A DNA stretch of 64,000 bases from Oceanipulchritudo coccoides (GCF_010500615.1 NZ_JAAGNX010000003.1:372001-436000), one strand, 5' to 3'; shown: positions 53,918-63,332, counted from the stretch's first letter. Numbers and translations: made by a program. The notes: a model not told the origin generated them from the letters alone.

Positions 53918-56038
53918 TTAGGAAAAGCCCAGAAGGCGCCCTCCTTGAAAGACAAGGAAAGCCATCAACCAGGCGAAGGCAAACATATAGACAAACTGGA
54001 AAATCGGCCAGTGCCAGGAGCGCGTCTCCCGGCGGACAATTGCCACTGTGCTGACGCACTGCAGGGCAAAAACGAAAAACATAAGCACGCTCAGGCAGGT
54101 CAAGGGCGTGAACAGCGGGCTGTGGTCATCGCGTTGGGCCGAGCGGAAGGCATCGACAATCGAATCATCCGCCTCGTCATCGACCCGGTAGATGATGGCC
54201 ATGGTCGAGACAAAGACTTCACGCGCTGCGAATGAGGACAGAATCCCCACCGTGATTTGCCAGTCATATCCCAAAGGACTGAAGGCTGGCTCAAGGACTT
54301 TCCCCAAGCGTCCGGCAAAGCTGTATTCAAGCTGTGAATCCACCTCGGTCACGGTTTCAACAACCACCTCCTGCACGGGTGCCTCAAACTCAGAACGATC
54401 CTCCAGCAGCGGATAGTTCATAAGAAACCAAAGGACAATGGAGAGCGCAAAAATGACCGTTCCCGCCCGCTTCAGGAAAGTCCATGCCCGGTCGATCATT
54501 TCATGAAAGACGCTGTCCCAGCGGGGCAGGCGATAGGACGGCAACTCCATGATAGTCGACGGACTCGGGCCCTTGAGAAGTGTCTTCCGGAAGACCCAGG
54601 CAAAGCCGAGGGCAACGAAGGTGCCGAGAAAATAGAGAAGAAGCAGGATGAGCGATTTCTTGAGCGCGTGACCGGGTCCATCGGGCAGCATGGCGGCGAT
54701 CATGACCAGATAGACGGGCAGCCGTGCTGAACAAGTCATGAATGGGGCCACGAGGATCGTGACAATCCGTTCCTTCGGGGACTCGATGGTTCGCGTGGCC
54801 ATAATTCCCGGAACAGCGCAGGCGTACGAACTCAGGAGAGGGATAAAGGACCTTCCGTGCAGTCCCACTTTGCTCATCATGCGATCGAGGAGAAAGGCCG
54901 CCCGAGCCATGTAACCCGTCGATTCAAGTAGCGCGATAAAGAAGAAAAGGAATAGAATCTGTGGCAGGAAAATAACCACTCCCCCAACCCCGCCAAAGAT
55001 GCCGTCGACGACAAGGTTCTTTAGCTGCCCGTCTGGAAGCAAATTTCCTGCGCCGTTCCCCAGCCAGGCAATCAAGCCATCCAGCGCATCCATAAACGGG
55101 ACTGCCAGAGTGAAAATGCTGTAGAAAAGGACGCCCATGACGAAGGCCAGCACGGGAAAACCAATAAAAGGGTGTAGCAGGATTCGATCAACCCGCTCAG
55201 TTACTGATGTCTTTTCAGGATTGTACCGTTTGACGCACTCACGCATCACATCGCCGATCCAGGCATAGCGGTGGGTAATCCACTCGCTCCGCCAACCCGG
55301 AATTTCCACATCAAAGCGCTTCTGCCAGTCACGGATTTGTTGCCAGACCGACTGGCCCAAACCGGGATCTTCGTCGCAGGAAAGAAGTAAGCGCGCCTCG
55401 CCGTGCGCAAGAACAGAATCAAGTGTTTTCCGGTGTTCAAAGAGCGGAACAAGATCCTCGATCGCCTCCTCGACAAGGGGTGGCTTCTCCATATCCAGCT
55501 CCGGCACCGGCAACGGGTGCTGGCTCAGGGCCAGACGCACTTCCATGACGCCTTTTCCACGCGCGGCCTCGCAGGGCACAACCGGCACCCCCAAGCGCTT
55601 TTGCAGGCGCTCAACATCGATGCGCATCCCGCGACGCTCCGCCACGTCCATCATGTTCAAGGCCACAACGGTCGGTAAACCCAGTTCAATGACTTGGGTC
55701 GCCATGTAGAGATTGCGCTCCAGGTTGCTGGCATCCACACAACAAATCACTGCGGTCGGCTCGGGCAGGACATCGATTCGTCCGAGCAATGCCTCGACTA
55801 GAATTTGTTCGTCGGGTGACCGGGCATTGAGGCTGTAACTTCCCGGCAGGTCGAGAATCCGGATAGGATGACCGTGCTGGGAATAAAGAATGCCCTCTTT
55901 CCACTCGACCGTCACTCCCGGGTAATTGCCCACCTTTTGGCGTAGCCCCGTAAGGGCGTTAAAGAGCGTGGTTTTTCCCGAGTTGGGATTGCCCACAAGG
56001 GCAACAAATGGTGGCTCTGTTTTCAATGCGCTAGACAA
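53918..56038 (-). CDS. feoB: ferrous iron transport protein B
   Basis: Inner-membrane iron(II) transporter of 706 residues. The N-terminal G domain has G1 GNPNSGKTT (16-24), DLPGSYSLNA (G3) and LNMMDVA (G4). The helical membrane domain has the gate segments (PFMTCSARLPVYLVMIA, SSYACAVPGIMATRTIE). Length is slightly below the E. coli protein, within the family range. It overlaps feoA by 8 bases and is followed by the small Cys-rich gene. Confidence 0.96.
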   Translation of the reverse strand: MSSALKTEPPFVALVGNPNSGKTTLFNALTGLRQKVGNYPGVTVEWKEGILYSQHGHPIRILDLPGSYSLNARSPDEQILVEALLGRIDVLPEPTAVICCVDASNLERNLYMATQVIELGLPTVVALNMMDVAERRGMRIDVERLQKRLGVPVVPCEAARGKGVMEVRLALSQHPLPVPELDMEKPPLVEEAIEDLVPLFEHRKTLDSVLAHGEARLLLSCDEDPGLGQSVWQQIRDWQKRFDVEIPGWRSEWITHRYAWIGDVMRECVKRYNPEKTSVTERVDRILLHPFIGFPVLAFVMGVLFYSIFTLAVPFMDALDGLIAWLGNGAGNLLPDGQLKNLVVDGIFGGVGGVVIFLPQILFLFFFIALLESTGYMARAAFLLDRMMSKVGLHGRSFIPLLSSYACAVPGIMATRTIESPKERIVTILVAPFMTCSARLPVYLVMIAAMLPDGPGHALKKSLILLLLYFLGTFVALGFAWVFRKTLLKGPSPSTIMELPSYRLPRWDSVFHEMIDRAWTFLKRAGTVIFALSIVLWFLMNYPLLEDRSEFEAPVQEVVVETVTEVDSQLEYSFAGRLGKVLEPAFSPLGYDWQITVGILSSFAAREVFVSTMAIIYRVDDEADDSIVDAFRSAQRDDHSPLFTPLTCLSVLMFFVFALQCVSTVAIVRRETRSWHWPIFQFVYMFAFAWLMAFLVFQGGRLLGFS

Positions 56039-56267
56039 CTGAAATTCCTATGCGGGCGGCCTCTGAGGACCGAAGCGACAAATGGAATCCGCGGACTTCC
56101 ACTTCAAGGGGATCACCAAGCGGGGCGCGGCGAACAAACCGGATTTCCGTACCCGGCAAAAGGCCCATTTCCATCAAACGAAGACGGTCCCCCTCGCCGC
56201 CCGTGAACTCCTTCACGATACCGCGCTGCCCGGGCTCCATGTCCTTTAACTTCACCACCGCATCCAT
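56031..56267 (-). CDS. feoA: ferrous iron transport protein A
   Basis: SH3-like cytoplasmic protein of 78 residues. LKDMEPGQRGIVKEFTGGEG, RLRLMEMGLLPGTEIRFVRR and GDPLEVEVRGFHLSLR match FeoA. It is needed for FeoB-mediated iron(II) uptake, probably by contact with FeoB. It is first in a three-gene operon feoA-feoB-Cys-rich protein. Confidence 0.95.
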   Translation of the reverse strand: MDAVVKLKDMEPGQRGIVKEFTGGEGDRLRLMEMGLLPGTEIRFVRRAPLGDPLEVEVRGFHLSLRSSEAARIGISVV

Positions 56268-56311
56268 TGACGGTAATCTCCGCCAACTTTATCCCCTCGT
56301 CAACTCCTTAT

Positions 56312-56325
56312 TGAGACTCGTTCCC
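56312..56325. promoter_or_regulatory. candidate Fur-like box upstream of feoA
   Basis: TGAGACTCGTTCCC lies about 45 bases upstream of the feoA start and matches the Fur half-site form TGAGAATCATTCTC at 11 of 14 positions. Feo operons are commonly repressed by Fur when iron is plentiful. A possible - strand -35 (TTGACG, 56303-56298) lies just downstream of it. Confidence 0.35.
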
Positions 56326-56329
56326 ATTT

Positions 56330-57829
56330 TCAGGAACCGGCGGGAAGAACAACTGTCTGGAGAGCCTGACCGGGGATACGGATGGTCATTGGCTCGGGGC
56401 GCCCAGGCAAATTGATCGAATAGAGCGCATCCTCCTCCAGCGGGTTAAAAACGACCACGGCAATTGACTGGTCGGGATTGCGGAAAGCGGTTGCGAGGAA
56501 TGCGTCATCCTGACCGGAGAGGCCAACCCGCACGGCCCCTGGACGGACAAATTTGCTGACGTGGGCCATCGCGTAATAAAGGGGCGTGTAGTAGATCCGG
56601 TCGCGTCCGCTATCGACGAGGATTGGGGCGAGGCAGTAATTACGGGCATGATTGGGGCCGCCCCTGAAGTTAAGAAGCAGGTTCCAATCGATCCAGCCGG
56701 TCAGGTGGTGATTGAGTCCCTCAATGAGGTCCCTTGCATAGCGGTAAAAAGGCCGATATGGCGGGTGATCGGGCTTGTCCTCGTCACTGGCCCAGATGTA
56801 ACCCCAATCGGTTGCTTCAGCCCGCCAATACCAATCGTCCTCAAGCCAGGCCCCGATTGTCTCATCGTCGCCCATCGCATCAATGCAACCTTCCGAGTGA
56901 AGGATCTGCTTGTCGGGAAAGGCCTGCTGGACCTGGTCGAGTACCTCACCCGAGGAAGAAACCGTGCTTTCGTACCAATGGACGGCGGTACCTGCGACAA
57001 ACGCGGCCGCCTCTTCGTCCCCAAGAATGGTGTTGGTCCAGTCGATCAATTCGTCATCGCGGTTCTGGTCAAAGATCCAGATCAGAATGTCGAGTTCCGC
57101 TTTCTTGAGGGTCGGTCCAAGATGATCCTTGATAAGCACCCGCATTTCATCGGGCGTGAAATGCGTGCTTTCCCAATTAGCGCCGTTGCCAAGAGGCTCG
57201 TTCATCGGGGTGATTCCCCAGATCGGGATGCCTTCAGCCGCGTAGGCACGAATGTATTTTACCAGATAGTCCGAAAAGACCCCGTAATATTCCGGGAGCA
57301 GTTTACCGCCGTTCCAGGTCTTGTTGTCCTTCATCCAAGGCGGAGCCGTCCACGGTGAAGCAAGAATCCGGAAATCCGCCCCAGCGACTGCCTGCGCCGA
57401 CTTGATCAGTGGCAAAAGCCAGGTCCGGTCGGGTTCAATGGAAAAATGTTCCAGCTCAAGGTCCCCGGTCACAGGGGCGTAGGTGAAATTGCGGAGGGAA
57501 AAATCACAGCTCGCGATATGGGTGCGCGTTAGCGAATAATGTGCTCCCTCGGGAGAAAAGCAGGCCTTCAGTAATTCCGCCTGCCGCTCCTTCGAGAGTT
57601 CGTAAAAGACCTCGGCCGCCGACTCGGTAAAGGACCCCCCGATACCGAGAAGGGTCTGGAATTCCCGGGATGGATCCACCGACAAGACACGCACTTCCTC
57701 GGTTTCGGGAATTTCCGACAGCTCCCGAACCTTCGCCAGACGGTCTCCTTGACGGGTCGTCTGATGGATTTGTGCGGTAAGTCCGGTTGAAATTAGAATG
57801 GAAAGCAGGAAAAACGGGATTAGTTTCAT
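56330..57829 (-). CDS. secreted GH30 glycoside hydrolase
   Basis: Enzyme of 499 residues with a signal peptide (about 1-19, ISTGLTAQ). GH30 landmarks: QTLLGIGGSFTESAAEVFY (58-76), THIASCDFSLRNFTY (103-117), LASPWTAPPWMKDN (156-169), acid/base Glu211 in ITPMNEP, nucleophile Glu313 in LHSEGC, and the C-terminal beta domain (about 400-499). GH30 enzymes include glucosylceramidase, beta-1,6-glucanase and xylanase-type members. Beside a GH16 laminarinase-type gene, a beta-1,6-glucanase or beta-glucosidase role in laminarin breakdown is likely, but that is inference. Confidence 0.9.
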   Translation of the reverse strand: MKLIPFFLLSILISTGLTAQIHQTTRQGDRLAKVRELSEIPETEEVRVLSVDPSREFQTLLGIGGSFTESAAEVFYELSKERQAELLKACFSPEGAHYSLTRTHIASCDFSLRNFTYAPVTGDLELEHFSIEPDRTWLLPLIKSAQAVAGADFRILASPWTAPPWMKDNKTWNGGKLLPEYYGVFSDYLVKYIRAYAAEGIPIWGITPMNEPLGNGANWESTHFTPDEMRVLIKDHLGPTLKKAELDILIWIFDQNRDDELIDWTNTILGDEEAAAFVAGTAVHWYESTVSSSGEVLDQVQQAFPDKQILHSEGCIDAMGDDETIGAWLEDDWYWRAEATDWGYIWASDEDKPDHPPYRPFYRYARDLIEGLNHHLTGWIDWNLLLNFRGGPNHARNYCLAPILVDSGRDRIYYTPLYYAMAHVSKFVRPGAVRVGLSGQDDAFLATAFRNPDQSIAVVVFNPLEEDALYSINLPGRPEPMTIRIPGQALQTVVLPAGS

Positions 57830-58158
57830 AATTTTGCGGGTTTGCTGGTTAGGAGGTGATTTCGGGTGTATACTAGCTATTATGACCAGGATGCCGACTG
57901 AGGAAAGCCAAATGCATAATTATGCAAGCGAAAATATCAACCCCCACCCGGACTTAAGGAAGCTCTCGCCTGCAAAAAAATACCCAACGGGCAAAAGCAG
58001 GCACGGCAATTTAACCAAATGCAGTGAGTCCAATTTTGTAAAATTGCATTATTGTGCATTATTGGCTTGAACTCCCATAACGCCTCATGCAAAAACCACT
58101 GTTCTGTTATTTCGTAGCACTAAAATCCCCTTCAAAAGTAACCCTAATCAATAAAAAC
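57830..58158. promoter_or_regulatory. divergent control region between GH30 and carbohydrate-binding gene
   Basis: This 329-base gap holds no gene I can support. It contains a perfect 14-base palindrome TGCATAATTATGCA at 57913-57926, an inverted repeat CAATTTT-GT-AAAATTG at 58031-58046, and two head-to-tail copies of TGCATTATTG at 58045-58064. These are operator-like and probably bind the regulator that controls both divergent genes. No regulator gene lies next to them. Confidence 0.5.
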
Positions 58159-60612
58159 ATGAGATTCAAAAGTACACTCCGTGCAGGCTTCATACTCCGC
58201 TTCGCCGCAGCAATTGCGGCAATTGGACTGTTTGCCTCGAACGCCCACGCGCAAGCCAACATTATAGCAAACCCCAGCTTCGAGGATGGCTGTACCACTG
58301 ACACTGGCGGTGTGAATTCGGGCTTTGATATTCCCAACGGATGGGAAGCCTTTAATGGTGGGGGTTGCAACTCGGATGCGGCGCGCACCGGGACTGGATC
58401 AGCTTATTTGAACAATAATGGCATCGGAAACTTCAGTGCACCGGCGCTCATTCAACAGGGATTCGCTGCCGTTCCCGGCGATATTTTCTATTTCTCAGGA
58501 TGGGTCAAGGTCGACAATGAAATCGACTTTGCCACCTTCAAAATCAACTTCCGGGACACCGTCGGAGCGACAAACCTTCAACCGGTCGTCGAGGACCCCG
58601 AGCTCCTCCCGGGAACGTTTATCGACAATGATGCCTCATTCCCCGGAATTGCAACAGATGCGCTGCAAGGATCCACCGTTTCAAACGGCGGGACTCTTTC
58701 TGACGATTGGATATTTCTCGAAGTCCGTGGAACCGTCCCTGAAAACTGTGACCTCATCCAACTCATTATCCTGCATGTTCCGGTGGCCGACGGGGGCGTC
58801 TGGGTAGATGACGTCTTTGGATACAAGCTCGACGGACCCAGCTACATTTATCCTAAACAACAGATAGTTGCAGTTCCAAATGGTGGAGATATCGATGTCA
58901 CATGGCAATCCGTTGCCCCGCGTGATTATGTCGTTGAATCAACGACTCTGATCGACCCTGTATCCACAGTCTGGGTGGATGAATCCGGTGTCGTTGGTGG
59001 TACCGGTGAGGAAGTGACCTTCACGGTCTTGGGTGCAGCTCCAGCAGCTGGCCAAAAGAAGTTTTTCCGCATTCAATCTGATCCAATCGACCGTGGACCG
59101 ATTCCAAACGGATTGATCCAAGACCCCTTCGATACAGGAAGCCCCACAATGACAGATTGGCTGGGCAAGGCGGTATTCACACAAGGGGCTACAGTTGAAG
59201 AAGGGCCCTACAATACAACAGAGGCACCCTTCGCCGTGATTGACAGCAACTCCGCCACCTTCGGAATCAATGATTTAAAAAATGATGGCGATGCATTCTG
59301 GGATGGAGGCACAGCTGAAGTCTCAGTTTACCAATCATTCCCAACCCCGGAGAACACAGATGGGGTACGCCCCTTTGTGAACCTTCGCGGCAGAACCATT
59401 ATTTTCCGCGGAGGAGTGACGATCTCTGAAGCATATGATTCAGGGAATCTGGGGGAAGTGTTCATTGAGTTCATCGGCACTAATCATGAAGTTGTGGGAT
59501 ACAAATCCTTTGACATCAGCCAGGACAATCCGGCGACTGGAGATTATGATAATGGCTTCATGAATGCCACAACTGACGGCAAATTCTCGTTCTTTGCCTA
59601 TGTTCCCGAAAGCGACTTGAATTACATCAATGTCGGTTTTCGCAATACGGGCACAATTGATTCTGCAGGAGAGATGAGCATTATCGACTCTGTCGTACCC
59701 ACGCTCCAAATCATCAGCGCAGCTACACTCGCTCCGTGGCTTGGCGAAGCCGTTCCGGATAACACAAACCTCGTGCGGAATAATCTATTCACTGAAGGCA
59801 CTGAAGGACTTGACGAATGGGAGCTCTTCCAGACTTGGGAAAATGATACTATCACACCGCTTTCTGACGGAAATGTTACGGCCAGCAGTGGTGTAGTCAC
59901 CTTTGGAGTGGATGCCACTGATAGTGGAGCAGCCAGCTTCCAGCAGAACTTCTTCCTCCCGAAGAATAATGCCTATGCCAACAACACGTATAATGTTTAC
60001 GACCGGTATGTCACCATTTCCGGAAATGCTGTGGCCAGCGGTTACGCGGGCGGGAATTTTCCCGAGATTGGCATTCAGGTCCTGAACTTGGGTAACTCAA
60101 TTAACGCAGCCACCCTGTTCATTTCAGACCTGACCACATTCGATGACATCAATTGTGATGGAACAACTTACGATCCAGTTACCGGTGCATTTACCATCTC
60201 GACCCTGATTCCTGCCATAACAGATGGAATCAATGCCATCCAGTTGGTATTCCGTAACAACATTGTTACCCCAGGGGGTGGCGGGCAGCTGGAGATTTCC
60301 AATGTCTCCATGGTGGTGGCACCCGTCGCCGATCTCGGGACCGCGACAGTGACAGGAACCACAACCCCTGCCGCAGGGGTTGATGAATCCTACAGTGTTG
60401 CTATCAGCGGGAGCGCGACTAACCTCGATTACGTCTGGGAAGTGTTCCCTGATGATCCGTTTGATTCGGCCACCATCACCGGTGGAAATTCCTCCAGCGT
60501 AACAATCAACTTCGCTGACCCGGGAGACTACACCTTGGTCGCCACTGTTTGCGACCCGACCGCCACCGATGGCGTCTCTACTTCAGGCATCGTCCTCATA
60601 ACCGTTCCTTGA
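58159..60612 (+). CDS. large secreted multidomain protein, probably carbohydrate-binding
   Basis: Protein of 817 residues. The ATG at 58159 is chosen because it gives a signal peptide (LRFAAAIAAIGLFASNAHAQ). Residues about 36-225 resemble a CBM4/9-like beta sandwich (IIANPSFEDG, GWVKVDNEIDFATFK). Residues about 240-309 form the small Y-V-V-E-S-T module ending KFFRIQS. Two further beta-sandwich domains (about 315-515 and 525-725) resemble each other (LGEVFIEFIG, FPEIGIQVLN). Residues about 727-817 look like a PKD-type domain. No catalytic motif is seen. It may be a surface glycan-binding protein for the same beta-glucan as the GH16 and GH30 enzymes. Confidence 0.7.
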   Translation: MRFKSTLRAGFILRFAAAIAAIGLFASNAHAQANIIANPSFEDGCTTDTGGVNSGFDIPNGWEAFNGGGCNSDAARTGTGSAYLNNNGIGNFSAPALIQQGFAAVPGDIFYFSGWVKVDNEIDFATFKINFRDTVGATNLQPVVEDPELLPGTFIDNDASFPGIATDALQGSTVSNGGTLSDDWIFLEVRGTVPENCDLIQLIILHVPVADGGVWVDDVFGYKLDGPSYIYPKQQIVAVPNGGDIDVTWQSVAPRDYVVESTTLIDPVSTVWVDESGVVGGTGEEVTFTVLGAAPAAGQKKFFRIQSDPIDRGPIPNGLIQDPFDTGSPTMTDWLGKAVFTQGATVEEGPYNTTEAPFAVIDSNSATFGINDLKNDGDAFWDGGTAEVSVYQSFPTPENTDGVRPFVNLRGRTIIFRGGVTISEAYDSGNLGEVFIEFIGTNHEVVGYKSFDISQDNPATGDYDNGFMNATTDGKFSFFAYVPESDLNYINVGFRNTGTIDSAGEMSIIDSVVPTLQIISAATLAPWLGEAVPDNTNLVRNNLFTEGTEGLDEWELFQTWENDTITPLSDGNVTASSGVVTFGVDATDSGAASFQQNFFLPKNNAYANNTYNVYDRYVTISGNAVASGYAGGNFPEIGIQVLNLGNSINAATLFISDLTTFDDINCDGTTYDPVTGAFTISTLIPAITDGINAIQLVFRNNIVTPGGGGQLEISNVSMVVAPVADLGTATVTGTTTPAAGVDESYSVAISGSATNLDYVWEVFPDDPFDSATITGGNSSSVTINFADPGDYTLVATVCDPTATDGVSTSGIVLITVP

Positions 60613-60638
60613 TATATTTGCCTATCCGGTTCATTTCC

Positions 60639-60664
60639 CCCACCCCCACTCTTCCGGGGGTGGG
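60639..60664 (+). repeat. GC-rich hairpin after the carbohydrate-binding gene
   Basis: CCCACCCCC and GGGGGTGGG form a perfect 9-bp stem with an 8-base loop, 27 bases after the stop. No T tract follows. It may protect the mRNA end before the true terminator at 60772. Confidence 0.6.
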
Positions 60665-60771
60665 CGGACCCGATAGCTCTTGCCCACCTGGATGCCTTTG
60701 ATCTGCTTTTATGATGAGTCAGGACACACCCTGATCGACCATTAAAAAAGATCGAACTTATCTCCTCAAAG

Positions 60772-60804
60772 CCTGTCCTTGTTAATTCGAGGACAGGTTT
60801 TTTT
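60772..60804 (+). terminator. intrinsic terminator
   Basis: CCTGTCCT pairs perfectly with AGGACAGG across a 10-base loop and is followed by seven T bases (60798-60804). It should end the transcript of the carbohydrate-binding gene before the GH16 gene. Confidence 0.9.
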
Positions 60805-60890
60805 AATTCTGCATAAAAAAACATAATTTTAATTTGACCTTTCTCTCTATAAAGTGAAATTGAATGCAATAACCCTATCGTGACCCTGAT

Positions 60891-62405
60891 ATGACTAAAT
60901 ATTCCGCCCTACTCTCTATCGTAACAGTCGCATTTGCCGCGGCAAACCTCTCAGCCAACGCCCCAGAAGGCTACGTTCTCGAATGGTCCGACGAATTTGA
61001 TTATGTTGGAGCTCCAAACCCCGAATTCTGGACTCATGAGGTCGGAGCAGGCGGATGGGGAAACAACGAAGTGCAGGTGTATACCGATTCCCTTGATAAT
61101 TCTCGTGTAGAGAACGGGAATTTGGTCATTGAGGTGCACCAAGTGGATGGAGGCAGAGTCCCAGGCTATACTTCAGCACGCTTGATCACCCGCGAGAAGG
61201 CGCAATGGAAGTATGGGCGGATGGAAATCCGAGCCAAGCTACCGAGCGAAACAGGCACCTGGCCTGCCATCTGGATGCTTGGAGCCGACCGCCTCTACGG
61301 AAACGGAGGATGGCCAGACAACGGTGAAATCGATATCATGGAGCACGTTGGCTACGAAGAAGACCCACTGTACCTCGACTTGGTCGGCAACCCGGAGGTT
61401 CCCAACATACACGGAACCGCCCACTTGGGAAGAACCTCCTTTATCAGGAGTGATGGGGGTGTAGGAAGCAATGGTGATGGCGACAGCACTTATCTCTCTG
61501 ATGCCAGCACCGAATTTCACACCTATGCCATCAATTGGACGGAAGACCTGATTGAATGGGAAGTCGATGGCATCAAATACTTTTCCCTGGAGCTTCCGAC
61601 TTTTCGTGTTCCTCCACCACAACCCCTGTATTACTATTGGCCTTTTGACCAAAGATTCTTCATGATTCTGAATGTTGCTGTTGGCGGAAGATGGGGCGGA
61701 AATTTTAGTACCGGCAGCTTTCCGAGCTCTCCCTATGGACGTGGAATCGATGATAATGGCGTTTGGCCGCAACGCATGGAAGTAGATTACGTCAGAGTTT
61801 ACAAAAAAGATGAGCCGCCGGAAGCGACCCCTGTCCCCGGCCGGATCCTGGCGACGGATCTCGACCACAGTGACGGCATCCTGATCGTCCAATCCGGAGT
61901 GCCGGAACTCCCACACAATCTGGTTAACATTGATCCGGATGATTCTGCAGAATTCGCCATCACGGTCCCTCAAGCAGGCGCCTACATGGTTCATGCCACA
62001 GTCGCCACTCCCAATAACAGCAGGCTCCTCTCTCTCAGCGTTCCTGACTCAGGAGATTCTACACCCGCAATCGAGCTTCCCAACACTGGAAGCTATGATA
62101 CTTGGCAGTCAGTCGAATTGGGCGAAATAAACTTGATGGAAGGCCTCAATACGTTAACTATGACTACATCAACTGGTGGGTTCACCATTGCTGCGTTTGA
62201 TGTCAGTGAAGGTGAGGGATCGGTCTGGAAAGGTCTAAACATAGATGCATTTGGAAACGCTCAAACAAACTCATGGCTGGGGCAGATCAATATCAATGCA
62301 GCGCCATGGATTTATTCCTACCAGTTCGAAGACTACATCTTCATGCCGGTCGCTCTGGAAGACACCTTTAGCGCTGACAACCAGTGGATCTTCATTCCTC
62401 GCTAA
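60891..62405 (+). CDS. GH16 beta-glucanase (laminarinase type) with CBM6-like and C-terminal modules
   Basis: Secreted enzyme of 504 residues with a signal peptide (about 1-22). The GH16 domain (about 26-310) shows WSDEFDY, WGNNEVQVYTD, YTSARLIT, KYGRMEIRAKLP and the catalytic GEIDIMEHVG with Glu146 nucleophile, Asp148 and Glu151 acid/base. This is the endo-beta-1,3-glucanase/laminarinase form. Residues about 319-438 look like a CBM6-like beta sandwich. Residues about 444-504 carry the W-L-G and PWIYSY-type C-terminal module shared with two other proteins. The upstream terminator implies its own promoter. Confidence 0.92.
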   Translation: MTKYSALLSIVTVAFAAANLSANAPEGYVLEWSDEFDYVGAPNPEFWTHEVGAGGWGNNEVQVYTDSLDNSRVENGNLVIEVHQVDGGRVPGYTSARLITREKAQWKYGRMEIRAKLPSETGTWPAIWMLGADRLYGNGGWPDNGEIDIMEHVGYEEDPLYLDLVGNPEVPNIHGTAHLGRTSFIRSDGGVGSNGDGDSTYLSDASTEFHTYAINWTEDLIEWEVDGIKYFSLELPTFRVPPPQPLYYYWPFDQRFFMILNVAVGGRWGGNFSTGSFPSSPYGRGIDDNGVWPQRMEVDYVRVYKKDEPPEATPVPGRILATDLDHSDGILIVQSGVPELPHNLVNIDPDDSAEFAITVPQAGAYMVHATVATPNNSRLLSLSVPDSGDSTPAIELPNTGSYDTWQSVELGEINLMEGLNTLTMTTSTGGFTIAAFDVSEGEGSVWKGLNIDAFGNAQTNSWLGQININAAPWIYSYQFEDYIFMPVALEDTFSADNQWIFIPR

Positions 62406-62449
62406 TTTCCAACCCACAAAAAACCTCTAAAAACAAACCTATACTCATT

Positions 62450-63316
62450 ATGAACAAAAAAATAACCGTAGCAACCGCCCTGGCCCTCCTGACGGGTTCC
62501 ATGGCCTTTTCAAATACCCCGTTGATTGAAAACCCGGATTTCTCCGCTGGTTACAAGGATTCTTGGATCCTCGGTGCCAACATCTTCCCGGGCGGAGTTT
62601 GGGCAGCCTTCTTGACTGCTGATAACACCGACCAAATCAATCCATTCCTCTGGAGTAATCAAGTTGTCCCGGGTGGCTCGGGTGTCACCATTAATTCATG
62701 GGATGACGGTGCCTCCGACCGGATCGAACAATATCTTTTCAATGAGCATACCGCCGCCTCGCCAAATGGTGATCCAGCCTTCCTCCGGGTTCTGTTCAAA
62801 CCTGGCGACGTCATCCGCTTTACAGGTTCGGCAAGGGCGACACGTGTCGGCGCTGACACAAGTGATATGCTGATCCGTGCCTTCATCAAGACATTGGGAT
62901 ATAACCCGGATGCATTCGGGATTATTCCGCAGTATACTGTATTTCACAATATTGGATCCGCATTGGAACCGTTCGACCTGACTATCACCTACCCGGATGA
63001 TGTGACAGCCGAGCCCTTTCAGGTTATCCAACTGGGCTTCGAAATCACTAATGAATTTGATGGGAATTCCTTCACCATGGATTCAGGAACGATCTACTTC
63101 GAAAACCTTTCAGGTTACATCGAAGGCGATGCATCTGTGACTTGGGCTGGGTACGATGTCGATGAGAACGGCTTCGCCGATACAGGCGCATGGATGGGCA
63201 TCGTTAATGTTACTTCGGATCCATGGATTTATGTCTATGACCTCGGGAAGTACATCTACATTCCAGCCGAGGCTGTCTCTGAATCAGGAGCGTGGATTTA
63301 CGCCCTTGACCAGTAA
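62450..63316 (+). CDS. small secreted protein with beta-sandwich and shared C-terminal module
   Basis: Protein of 288 residues. The ATG at 62450 is chosen for its signal peptide (MNKKITVATALALLTGSMAF). Residues about 25-225 look like a CBM-type beta sandwich (PLIENPDFSAGYKDSW, FTMDSGTIYFENLSGYIEGD). Residues about 227-288 carry the shared C-terminal module (WMGIVNVTSDPWIYVYDLGK). No catalytic residues are seen. It follows the GH16 gene by 44 bases and is probably co-expressed, acting as an extracellular glycan-binding protein. A perfect terminator follows. Confidence 0.7.
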   Translation: MNKKITVATALALLTGSMAFSNTPLIENPDFSAGYKDSWILGANIFPGGVWAAFLTADNTDQINPFLWSNQVVPGGSGVTINSWDDGASDRIEQYLFNEHTAASPNGDPAFLRVLFKPGDVIRFTGSARATRVGADTSDMLIRAFIKTLGYNPDAFGIIPQYTVFHNIGSALEPFDLTITYPDDVTAEPFQVIQLGFEITNEFDGNSFTMDSGTIYFENLSGYIEGDASVTWAGYDVDENGFADTGAWMGIVNVTSDPWIYVYDLGKYIYIPAEAVSESGAWIYALDQ

Positions 63317-63332
63317 TCATTCAAGTAATTCT

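Noticed and set aside
56561-57358. 265-residue frame antisense to the GH30 gene
   Set aside because: The GH30 catalytic motifs are intact on the - strand; the + frame is a codon-bias shadow.
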